Source of the DNA: Protea cynaroides
Taxonomy: Eukaryota; Streptophyta; Magnoliopsida; Proteales; Proteaceae
Assembly: GCA_028583415.1 (NCBI GenBank)
Contig: CM053265.1
Coordinates: 26,939,815-27,003,814 of the forward strand
Reading direction: 5' to 3'
Length of the DNA stretch: 64,000 bases
The translations under genes were made by a program, and so were the position numbers. The notes below the pieces were generated by a model, which saw only the letters and a program-made list of their open reading frames with translations, made no database searches and was not told the origin of the DNA. How positions within the stretch are numbered: position 1 is the stretch's first letter; each line of letters starts with the position of its first letter. Positions 22,431-34,200 of the stretch are shown here, one piece after another.

Positions 22431-24390
22431 TAATCAGTAACACACTAAAATTAATTATAATCTACTTGTGGGCTAAACTTATAATCAATTTTAGTATGTG
22501 AAACTTTACACTAAGTTGATTGACATCAAACTTAAGTGACAGACTGATGTATCCTACAAAATTACCTGTGGGCTAAGATTATAGTCTACATCTGTCTAGG
22601 TTTGTATTAATAAGACTAGAATGCTACACTACAATTCAGAAGGTTGTTCCACACCTGTAGGCAGAAGAAGGCTCCCACTGTCTTGCAGTTTCACATTCTA
22701 CCTTATTCCATCTTCTCACATAAGAAAAAAATATTTTCCTGTGGGGATAATATCCAGTCCCAATGCAAAAGATGCAATTTTCTTATGCCTACAACTAGAA
22801 AGGTATTTCATTCTTTTATGATATCTTTAAATAAGCACTTATATGTGTTAAAAAAAATAAAACTAATTATTTCCTTGATTTTAACACAAAATTTTATTAT
22901 AAGGGCATATTTGACATCTATGACATCTTGAAAAACACACTTATATGTGTTAAAAATAAACCTAATGGTTTTCTTGATTTTTAACACAAAACTTTATTAT
23001 AAGGGCATTTTAGTCATTTATGGCATCCTTTAAACAAACATTCATTTGTGTTAACATAAGCTTAATAATCTTAAAGAGTTCTTAATGGCTTATTCTTTAC
23101 TTTATTTAACACTAACTTTTATTGGCGTTTGTTACTGTCACTAAAACAGTGACATAAACATCCTCACTGTATTCATATATTTAGTGGTTTATTCTGTAAT
23201 GTCACTAAACAGTAAGATAAAACATTCTGTTATGTATATCTATATACAGTGGCGTTCTGTCTACAAATGTCGCTAAAACAGTGCTTAATTCATCTGCTAT
23301 GTACATAGATACAGTGACGTTCTATCTGTAAATGTCACTAAAGGAAACTGAGACTTTTAGCGACGTTCAGAACACACTGTCATAACAAATACAGTCACTG
23401 TTCTTTTGACTTTTAGCGACGTACAGAACAAACTGTCATAAAAAGTGCAGTCACTAAATAGTGACGTTCGGTTCATAACTATGATATGGTGATATATAAT
23501 AAAGATAGTCTAAAAATATTAAACGTCACCATTGTATAACAGAATCATTTGGTTTTAAACGGTCTGGGTCAAAACAGAAACAAACCCAACCAAAATTGTT
23601 CATACCGATTTAAACATTCCGGTCCACCCAATACTTACCATGGGCCAGTTTCGGGTCAACCCGAGAATCCATTTTAGCGGGTCTCGGGTAAACCCAGAAT
23701 TTAAATAAAAGGTATTTTTTATTTCTCTTTAAGACAATTAATGGGCCAGTCATGTGGCCCATAACTTAACAAAATCAATTGGGCCGGTTATGAAAGCCCA
23801 TAACTTAAGAAAATCAATGGGCTTTAAATAAAATAAACACAAAATCCCATCAACGCATTTTTTTAAAAATATAACTTTGACTTTCCAAACAAAACCTCTA
23901 AAGCATATTCTATTTTCAAAAAACATGCCATCGCATATTCTTAACCGAACCTTTATTGATTCAACGTGTTCGATTGAATACGTTACAACCCATAAACGTA
24001 ACGGCTTCTAATGTGTGCCGAAGCTTACGGCACTCCCTTTGTAAAACGGAAAGCACCACGGCGCCGCCGCAACCAAGAAAATCGCCGCCACCATTACCAA
24101 CCGGCAACACAACAGCTTATGCAAACTGTTGCTGGCCGCGCAAGGCTGCGGTAGGCTGGCCGTTGCGGGCTGGCCTGCTGCAGCTAGCGCCACCGGCAGC
24201 AGTCGCTACTGGCTGTTGCTGGTTGGCTGTCGTGGGCCTGCTGGTGTGTACCTACTAGCCTGCTGGCCTGTGGGCCGTCAGCCATGCGGATGCACACTAA
24301 AATATATATATGCTTTCCTTGCTTGGGTCTGCCGGAAATATTAAAAAGGAAAACTGCATATTCTTTAAGGTGGACAGAGGGCGGGAATAC
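22431..24390 (-). repeat. copia leader region with tandem repeats
   Basis: About 1.96 kb between primer site and gag. 22815-23030 holds two copies of a ~100 bp unit (CACTTATATGTGTTAAAA … TTATTATAAGGGCAT), with a third partial start near 23035. 23125-23475 holds several diverged copies of a unit around GTGACGTTCTGT…AATGTCACTAAA and TTTTAGCGACGTTCAGAA. 23560-23830 is AT-rich with no coding sense, and 24055-24290 is GC-rich. No gene is supported. Confidence 0.6.
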
Positions 24391-24404
24391 CTGCTCTGAT
24401 ACCA
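24391..24404 (-). other. Primer binding site of the copia element (initiator Met tRNA)
   Basis: The minus strand reads TGGTATCAGAGCAG, three bases inside the 5' LTR. It is the standard site of plant copia elements. Confidence 0.92.
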
Positions 24405-24407
24405 TAA

Positions 24408-24786
24408 TGTAAGATATTCCATTACTGTAGAAGTAAAGCTAAATGCGGAAAATCATAAGTACCTCCCATTATTTGACCATTCACCGCCATCTCTGATCCA
24501 ACAGGCGCACAAGCTCTTTGCCTCCTCTCCTGTGTACGAAAATGAAGAAGATAGAGAAGAAGGGGATAGGGTTTCTGTGTACTCCTTATTCTCATACAAA
24601 GAGAACGTAATGAAAATTCTCAGATTACATAAGTATACACAGACCCCACCCTTAGATTATTTATAAATCAATCGTCTCCTCCCATTAAGGATCAACGGTG
24701 ATCTGGATGCCACATGTCACAGGATCCTAATGTTAATCATCCAACTTAAGTGGGGGCCAGGTGCCATGTGGACCACCCAACTTACA
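24408..24786 (-). repeat. 5' LTR of the copia element
   Basis: 379 bp, TG...CA, next to the CTTGG target duplication. It aligns end to end with 17908-18285. Confidence 0.93.
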
Positions 24787-24844
24787 CTTGGGTGATGGAT
24801 GGAGTTCTTGTATGCTTTCTTTCATCCTATTTTTTCATTTCTAC

Positions 24845-24849
<5 letters not shown>

Positions 24850-24882
<33 letters not shown>
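24850..24882. repeat. (GA)n microsatellite
   Basis: About 15 uninterrupted GA units. The rest of 24792-25283 is AT-rich spacer plus the probable 3' untranslated region of the WD40 gene, with nothing else recognisable. Confidence 0.9.
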
Positions 24883-24884
<2 letters not shown>

Positions 24885-25283
24885 TGAATGTGACTGATAA
24901 ACACTGGTCTTCCTGGATTCGTCATGTCAACAAGAATGTGACACATTGAATGACAAAATCAATCATCCAAAATCAATAAGCTTTGGCTTGCACTTAACTC
25001 TACAATTCCGCATTATATTAATTCATGGGATTCCAAATCCAGCGTAATTTTTGACAACCCTATCTATTTCCTCCCATCCCAATTATCCCTTTCCTCTCCC
25101 ACATTCACTTGCACAGATAAGAATGGGACAGAAGCTCGCAAATATTACAGAAACTCGCCATATACTTTCTCTATACACAAATTACCATTTTTGTTGGCAA
25201 TGAAATGGAGTATACTGGGTTGCAAGCCCATAACCAACTCATCACCTTCATGCCTGAACCTCTGGCCAATTTTCTCAGGCCAC

Positions 25284-28200
25284 CTAGATTCGAACCGGCA
25301 GCCCAAAATTTCGGAATGTTTTGATTTCCCCTCTGAGGCCTGCAGTCACAATCACCATGCCCCAAGCTGGCCTACCTTGGATTACCCCATTAGATAAGTC
25401 CATATTTCCATGAGGGCTCTGTTTCCTGGTGGCTGCAAGTAGCTTTTCTTCAGGCCATGTTGCTGAGATCTTCTCAGCAAAGAAACTATTGTTTGAACTG
25501 GAAATCGGACCATCCAGTGGACTATTAGGGCAACCGAATGTTACTGGTGATCCCTCATCCCCAATCTCCTCAACTGGCAACGTTAGACAGTCGGCTGAAG
25601 AGAACCTGTCCTGAGGTTTACCCAGTCCATTATGTCCCCTCATAAAACCATCCAATGCCTCCCATGTGCCACCAAGACCAGGCCAAGGAATGGCCACTGA
25701 TACATCTTGACAGTGAAAATGCTCATATGATTGTGTGACCGTGACACCTTTGATTCTGCTTGGTCGGGAATCACCTTCATGTTTCCACACATACACATGG
25801 GAGTCTTCACTAGCACAAACCACATACTTTCCATTTGCAGTCAATGACGCTGAGATTTGGCTGCTTGTATTGCGAAATCCTGCCACAGGAGAAAAACCCA
25901 GCTTCCGACAATCAGTGTGAAATCTTCAAGCAATATAAATAAATAAACAACCCAACTAATCCTTGTCCAGCTGAATAATTCTACATAACATAATAATGCA
26001 GCTCCACTGAACTGGTTTTGCTACCGAGTGTTTCAGTAAATGCTGGCACAATCCTACTGGAGTTTCACTTTGTAAAAGTCCGGAAATCGGACTGATATTG
26101 AAGTCATAGTAATATGATTTGTTACTATATGATACATTCATATTAACAGTATAGCTAGACCAAAGATTTTGACTTGCAAAACTTAAGGTGACCAATGTAC
26201 CACCAGAGCTGGTAAGAAATAGGCCTAAATGATGCAGTACGGGTATAAATAATATAAGGGTAAATTACAGCTACCTCCCCTCACGTTTGCCCGAATTATA
26301 ACTGCCTCCCAAATGTTCCCAAAAACCTCAGGAACAGACACATTTAGGGTAACGATTTTCAATAATTGACGAAGTAGAAAATATTTGGAATGAACTCTAA
26401 AGTGGACACAAGAAAAAAGAGGAAAAAATGTTCCCTCTCTCTTTTATTAATAAAAAGAGAATTAACCCTGATAACATTCAAGAACCCTAAACCCTAATCA
26501 TTGCAGTTAGCAGCCAAATCCTGCTAACTATTCCATTAGTTTTAGGGCTGTATCCTGTCAACCCATAAGCATTCATGTCTCTACTCCTACGTTCCCACAA
26601 ATGCCTCCATTTTTCATCTATCTTTCAATTTGGCCACCACCCATCTCAACTTCCTCATATCGGTAACTCTCCTATGTACATGATTTTGTTGGTCAACATT
26701 ATTCTCCAAAAGAGCAAAACCTGATCTAATTGCCCAAAAACGCACTTACAAAACTACAAAAAGGTACTTATACTGCATTCAAATTCTGCGCATTGTAGTG
26801 AAAAATGTTACTAAGCTTGAAATTGTCTTAGGTAAATCATCTGGGCTTTAATCGATCCGTCTTAAAAAATTGTAACATTTGAAAACACTTTTAATTGGTC
26901 ATATAAAAACATTTGATATTGGACAATACAATTTTGAATAATTGATTCTGGAAGATGATCCTCTTATCCTCTTATTCAATATGCATCTTCTTGTTTCTCT
27001 TCATCTTCCCTCTTTAAAATCACAAAACTCAAAGGAGTTGGAGGTGTTGATTCAATAAAAAGAGAAAAACCAGATTTACCCTTCTGTTTCAGTTTGCTAC
27101 AAAATGTTCCAGTCAACTTTAGATATTCATAATAATCAGTGCATGCACCATCCATGAAATAGCATCCTAAAGATAATAGATGATGATTAATTGATGAAAA
27201 CTTCCACCGGTACCTTTGAACTTGCGAACCAGAACAACATCCTCAATTACCCGAATTCGTGAATCTGCAGATGTAATAAGAATTTCTGATGAACTCCCCG
27301 GGGCAAACTGTTCAATAGAACTAATTAGCAACAAACAAAGAAACAAGGAGATATGGAGCGCATACAAATCAGAAAGTAAAGTATGAAGTCTACATCATAT
27401 GTGAATGATGTAGGCTCTTTTAATATGAATAAAGATCCATGGGAAAATGAAGTATTTAGAGTAGTGGCATGTTCAATTAATTTATTACCTGGAAACCTGT
27501 GATCTTCTTGAGATGGGATTTCTTTTTTTTGTTCTGTAAATCAATCTGACCTTTCTGCAGCAACTTATTTTCTGAAACAAGTAAAACAACAAGAATTAAA
27601 ACGAAAGTGTACAGCCAGCATCTAGGAAGCAAGACCAACACAAGCTCCAACAAAGCAGCAATTTTGATTTTAGTTTCCAACGCAACAAAATTTAATTCAT
27701 AATGTGAAAGGAGCTTCTAGGCCAAGGCTATAACTAAAATTCAAAGAGAGAGAAAGAGAGAGAGAGAGAGGACTGGCAAGCATCAACCTCACTTTAGTTT
27801 TTTTAGCATCAACCTCACTTTAGTTTTTTTTAGCATCAACCTCACTTTAGTTTATTTTAGCATCAACCTCGCTAACATATATATACAAAATAGCACCCAA
27901 ACTCCAACATGGAAGAGCATTAACAATCACTAGTTCATTCAAGTAAATGATAGAACGACATTAACAAAACCATCCAAGAAAATAACATTAGAGGGGGAGG
28001 GGATCAAACATAAATCAGAGAAAAAAGTTTCTCAGATCATACCAGACGTGTTATATATACGGCATGACCCTTTATATGAACCAACTAACGCACCCTTCAA
28101 AAATTGACAAATTAAACCAATAAGTCAGAGCAGACAAACTACTTTGGGGAATAAATAAGGTTTTGAATATTGAAGGGTTATTGATGAAAATTCATCAGAA

Positions 28201-31200
28201 ATAACCAGACCTGACCATCAGGTGTATAGGAAGCAGCAGTGACCATCTCATGTAGATCATTCCAATCAACTACTTGACGATCTGGAATACTCCATATGCG
28301 GACCTTAGCATCTAGTGATCCACTAATGAAGTATCTATCGTCTACAGGATTAAACTGGATGCAAGTTACTGTATCAAGGTAAATCCATAATTGCAGTCTA
28401 ATTAGATTAAAAAAATAAATAAATAAATAAAATAAAATAGCAGAGATCTAAAGTTTCTATAGAAAGTTGCAATTAGACGTACCATAATCACTGTGTGAGA
28501 AAATTTTCAGGCAAGTATTGCTAGACATGTGCCACAGCCTCACTGTTTTATCCATTGAAGATGAAAGCAAATGCTGAAAACGAAAGATTGTCACACTATC
28601 AGATATATTACAAGATATTTCTGTAGCTGGAATTGGAAGCTGATTGCAAGGAAGCCAAAACATTTTAATCTGAACAATGAGACAGAGAGAGAGAGAGAGA
28701 GAGAGAACAATGATAACTGAGCTAATTTATCAGCCTAATGAAGACTACAGAGAATATGGACAGTTCTTTGAAAATTAAATGCCAAAAAATGCTTGCCTGC
28801 ACAGAAATCAAACTAGTATTGAACTAATATTGTTGACAGATTCAGTCAGTTTGGACTTCAACAGTGCTCTCATCGACTCAAAACCAGGAAAAATGGTTAT
28901 AATAGATTTTCAGATTCCTTGGTCTATTGCTGCAATGACCTTTCTCTAAGGAACACAGTTTAAGCAGGCATGTAACTGTGAATCTTGTAAATGTCAGACT
29001 CTTTGAAAAAGCACAGTGCAGGTCTGCACAAGCTGAGAAAAATCACCACTTAAACCAATATGTACTTCTCAATCTTAATGTGATCTCAATTTGATTAAAG
29101 AGATGACGAAATTATTACTGCCTAGGAATATTTTAGTTATTATATAGTTGAACTAGTAATTAGACGAAACATATGAGAATTCTTGCTGATCAATTGGTTG
29201 AGTATCAAGTAAAAGCTACAGCTACTTGGCTGAGCTCGCTCTTTGTTGCTGCCTGGATCTGGTCGAACTCTGGCCCACTGGGATCTACACAGGTTGGCAG
29301 AAAGAGCAAAGTGAGGGGTTAGGTTGGATAACCCTTAGACCACTCTGATGCGGCGATGCCTAAGTCAGTCTGATAGCAATCAGTATGGAACTCTCACAGA
29401 GTATGAAAGCTCCTTTGAAAAGGTGGGAACAAACAAATGTCTGAGCAAAAAGGCAGAGTAAGGTTGTAGGAAGAAAAGTTGTGATCCGTTTACCTTCGCC
29501 GGCAACTATATTTAAAGGTGTGGAGTGGTCAGTTCATTTATGACAGGAATCACAATTTATGGTAAGAGATCGGTTAGGAAAACACGACCATTGCCTCATA
29601 CGAGAGGCCAACGGGGTTTCCTTGTATGTCTGCTGACTGGGGCCTTCGAATCTTGGACTTCCATATCTGTCTAATGATCTTGGCCCTTGGATCCTAGATA
29701 AGGATAGACTTTCCTTCTTGGGATCGGATCCTTAGATTGGGTTACCTTGTATGTGGCCTTCCAGCATGGATGATGCAGTCCAAGTCTACTCCAGAAGGGG
29801 CCGAAAGAAGAAAGAATCTCCCAAAATTGGGTCAGGCCCAATTGGCTGACCAATCACCCCCACTGTTCACGTGAACAGTGTTCACGTGAACAGTACCAGC
29901 AGCAGATTTTTCACTCTTTTTTTATTTCTTTCCTAAAATATAGTGTTAGTTATTTTGAATTTTAATTGTTTGGAAACTAAGAACTTTCTTAAATTTAGTT
30001 TCCTAAAAGTGTTTAGAAACTTTCCTATTTTCTATTTTGGAAACTTTCCTATTCTCTAAAAAGAAAGTTTCTGTTTTAGTTAGGATTTTCTATTATTTTG
30101 TAATCTTACAATTTATATAAGTAAGAAGTAAAAGAAGGCTGGGGGCAGATTTAGACTAGAAAAGAAAAGTTAAACTTTGATTTCTAGTTGAGTCTCCTTC
30201 GGTTGTGAGACTCAACCAACAGTTTGTTTTCTTATTGTTTGTTCTCTGCTCATATTATTGGTTGTTCTTCATACCCATTGACGACAATTATTCTGTTAGA
30301 AGACTACCAGATCTTTGCTGATTTGGTGCTAAACATCATCAAAATTTTCATAAACTTCTCCAGATCTGGGCGGTAACCTGAACAGCAACCTTGCAGAATC
30401 TGTAGTTGTTTCAGTTCTCCTTCGATAAACTCCAAATTTCTGCTAGTGTTCATAGTTGAAGTTAAGAGGGTCTCCCATCAATTTCAAGTGTTGTCAATGG
30501 TTGGATTTTTTAGATAAGTTGATTTCTCTATTGATTATTAAATCTGTTTTGGAGTTGGGCTGTGTAAAGATCCTGTAGCAAAGAGGGATCATTGATCTGA
30601 AGGTGTTAAACCCTCTTTGCCATCAATTGGTATCAGAGCCAGGGCTATCAGTAACATTTTCAACGTTGCTGATTTGACTCTCTACACGGGTCATCATTCT
30701 GACGAGGGAGATACGGAACATACTTTACGTCTTCCACAGTTTGTTGTTCCTTCCGCTGACCAAATTGAAGATGTTCTTGATTCCAAGTATACTATGACTC
30801 GCAATGATGGAGGTTACCAGTCATTCTTAATCAAGTGGAAAGGGCACCCACGTAGTGATAGCACGTGGATACATGAAGATGACTTCAAGCGCATCGACCC
30901 TGATTTTCATGATCACTACATGTCTTTCCTCCATTCGTCGGGGACGAATGTTTCTAAACCGGGGGGAGCTGATGCAGTCCAAGTCTACTCCAGAAGGGGC
31001 CGAAAGAAGAAAGAATCTCCCAAAATTGGGCCAGGCCCAATTGGCTGACCAATCACCCCCACTATTCACGTGAACAGTGTTCACGGTACTGTTCACGTAA
31101 ACAGTACCAGCAGCAGATTTTTCACTCTTTTTTTATTTCTTTCCTAAAATATAGTGTTAGTTATTTAGAATTTTAATTGTTTGGAAACTAAGAACTTTCT

Positions 31201-34200
31201 TAAATTTAGTTTCCTAAAAGTGTTTAGAAACTTTCCTATTTTCTATTTTGGAAACTTTCCTATTCTCTAAAAAGGAAGTTTCTATTTTAGTTAGGATTTT
31301 CTATTATTTTGTAATCTTACAATTATATAAGTAAGAAGTAAAAGAAGGCTGGGGCAGATTTAAACCAGAAAAGAAAAGTTAAACTTTGATTTCTGGTTGA
31401 GTCTCCTTCGGTTGTGAGACTCAACCAACAGTTTGTTTTCTTATTGTTTGTTCTTATTGTTTGTTCTTATTGTTTGTTCTCTGCTCATGTTATTGGTTGT
31501 TCTTCATACCCATTGGCGACAATTATTCTGTTAGAAGACTACCAGATCTTTGCTGATTTGGTGCTAAACATCATCAAAATTTTCATAAACTTCTCCAGAT
31601 CTGGGCGGTAACCTGAACAGCAACCTTGCAGAATCAGTAGTTGTTCAGTTCTCCTTCGATCGACTCCAAATTTCTGCTAGTGTTCATAATTGAAGTTAAG
31701 AGGGTCTCCCATCAATTTCAAGTGTTGTCAATGGTTGGAATTTTTAGATAAGTTGATTTCTCTATTGATTATTAAATTTGTTTTGGAGTTGGACTGTGTA
31801 AAGATCCTGTAGCAAAGAGGGATCATTGATTTGAAGGTGTTGAACCCTCTTTGCCATCAATGGAGAGTCGTATTTGACCTTATCCTGATAGCTCATACAG
31901 GCTGTCAGCTCGGCGCAGATCACTGGGTGACCACATCCATGCTGTCTTGCCTTTTTGTCCCCATGCTCGGCGGACTTAGATTGATCAAATCCACTTGCAG
32001 GGGTGGATTCCTTCTGACCACGGGAGGTCTGCTATGGTCGAGCTCGGACTCGTCGTCTGTGTACAGATGTTTGACCCTGAATAGTTTCAGTCTTCGGACA
32101 CGTGGCATACTTCCAGAGGTGGGTTTCCTAGACATGTGTCCCTCTGCTATTAGTGGGTATGTGACCCCCATAACGCTCACCAAGTCCTATAGGCAACTCA
32201 AACTTTCAGATGTCCTGACACCAGTTAATCAAGTACTTGGTAGAGTCGGTTCTTCCTCCTCCCTACACTCCTCTTAATTCTACCTCTCTTGCATATAGGG
32301 GACATTCAATTACCAAAGTTTCTTCTAAAATGAAAATGATCCCATCTTCTGAGCTAAACACGGAGAAAGTCCTATGTTAATGAAGATAAATCTCACCATC
32401 TTCCTTAGTAGCCTCTCTTATACTAACTGTAGTATTAAAAGAGGAGCCAATAAAAAAAGTGTGCAGGCAAGGGGGAGACAGAGGTTGCAAAATTCTAGGC
32501 AGAGAATTTCATTAATATAAGACATCATTATCTAGATCTACAGGACTTCGTTGATGAGGCTAGCAAAAAATCCCAAGGTCCCTCCATTCATTTAAGCAAA
32601 ATTTTGTTCCGGATGCCTCAACCAACACAATCAATGATAGTTAGACCCTGTAATAAGATCCTCATCTCCACAAAGGACAACCTAACTAAATGTTCCCTAC
32701 TAACTGAAATTTTCTAACAGAGGAAACATGAGGAGGTTCAAGGTTTCACTATCAATTGCAATGATAACAAGACTGACAATAAAAGAAATAAAAGATAAAC
32801 AGAAGAACCGAAGGAGCTGGCCTCCTAAATGAATTCAGATTAAGCTTCTTAAAGTTTGTATCAGTGTTTAGATAAAATAGACCACCGATCATTTTTTTTT
32901 CTAACAAAGGGGAAGAAGCTCTGTACCAGAATTTCAACAATTTCTAATAATGCCCCATTAAAGATTAAACACCATAAATCATTTTTTATTAAGAAACAAA
33001 TTCCAAATCAAGAAACAAATAATTCTATTGGTTGAAGATTATCATTCCAGAATTCATATTTATTTTAAAAATAATGAGGCATTACAGACTTAAAAACACA
33101 CCTCACCATTGTACCTGTTACAAAATCCTTCCCCTAGAATTAAATGTGTGTACTACTGCCAGCTGAAAACTATTACATCATAAGCAATACTTACTAAACT
33201 TATGCACCTCTGAAAAGAAACAAATTTGCTTAGGTACAAAGCTCAAAGCATTCCCAGAACAAAACTAGAAACTCGATTGGTACATCCAAAACACAGCTTT
33301 TAGCCCCACTTCCAGCGGTCCAATTAGTTCTCTAGATGACAAGACATTGGATTTATTTACTTTTGGGTGGGAGATCCAAAAAGGATTTAGAAATTCCTTC
33401 TGAGCAGTATCCATTGCACAGCAATTAAGCCATCAAAGATTTTGGTAACATTGCATATGGAATTAATGTTGAAGTTGTGTTATTATTCCCACTAGAACTT
33501 TTTTTTTTCTGCAACACCACCGCAGTTTTCAAGGCGGCATCTATGATACAATGAGACCCTTGATAACAAAAGGCACCAAGTACGTGAAATTTGCCACTAA
33601 TCTTCTGTTGCTTCGCCTCACCTAGGCATCAAGGCAGCTGACCATCACTGTGGTGCAAGTGGCAACTATGAACAACAAAAGAATATATTGATATCATAAG
33701 ATTTTTACAAGAATCAGATTGCCATTTACAAAATGTATACAAAAGACTGTTAGTCAGACCTCTACCAAGAAAAATTTCTAATCGAAGACAAGAAAGCTCC
33801 ATCAGTTCCTACAAAATCAATACCATGGAGATGCCCAACGTAAAGTACGTGAAGAATCTGTTCCCAGCGTCCAAAAGCATTTTAAGGTCATGAAAGATCA
33901 GCATTCTTAGAGACCCTGAACTAACCCACCCGACACCAATTTCATGTAATAAACCATTATATTCTGTTATCTTGCTCCCTCACAGTGTAGAAAACTGTTA
34001 CATATTCTCCAAATTAACAAAGACTAGCATCTATTTTCCAAGTTTCTTGTCTAAAGAAAGTTGTGTTGAGCTCATTCAACATGTGTACTATCTCTAATGC
34101 TGCTAACCTCCTGAAAAATTCTATTCTCAGGGGCACCAAAGAATCAAAATATTTGAAATAATTAAACTCCGTATGCCCCTTGATAGGTAGCCAACATAGG

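Larger units (their letters stand above)
17908..24786 (-). mobile_element. Complete Ty1/copia retrotransposon, coding region decayed
   Basis: 6879 bp on the minus strand with LTRs at 17908-18285 and 24408-24786 and a perfect 5 bp target duplication CTTGG (17903-17907 and 24787-24791). The primer site is next to the right LTR and the purine tract next to the left LTR. The domain order along the minus strand is gag, integrase, RT, RNase H, which is the copia order. All structural parts are present, but the coding region has many stops and shifts, so the copy is inactive. Confidence 0.95.
29771..31859 (+). mobile_element. 2.1 kb non-autonomous chromovirus mini-element with chromodomain only
   Basis: LTRs at 29771-30625 and 30970-31859 flank only 344 bp of internal DNA. 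A perfect 5 bp target duplication ATGGA (29766-29770 and 31860-31864) proves a complete insertion. The internal part keeps a primer site (30628-30640), the end of integrase with a chromodomain, and a purine tract (AAACCGGGGGGAGC) next to the 3' LTR. Everything from gag to the integrase core is absent. It lies within intron 1 of the WD40 gene, antisense to it. Confidence 0.92.
29244..32267 (-). mobile_element. Probable Tat-like solo LTR in intron 1, split by a mini-element
   Basis: Without the inner 2.1 kb insertion this is about 930 bp with TG...CA ends (TGTTGCTGCC… / …CTCCCTACA). The flanks CTCTT and CTCCT could be a target duplication with one change. On the minus strand it has a TTTAAATATAG TATA-like box near 29510 and a GACTTAGGCATCG…GAGTGG motif (29340-29375) resembling 16750. 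No internal region accompanies it. The edges are inferred and less certain than for the other LTRs here. Confidence 0.45.

Noticed and set aside
24008..24405. GC-rich frames (Ala/Leu-rich) in the copia leader
   Set aside because: Low-complexity composition, no domain, and they lie between primer site and gag.
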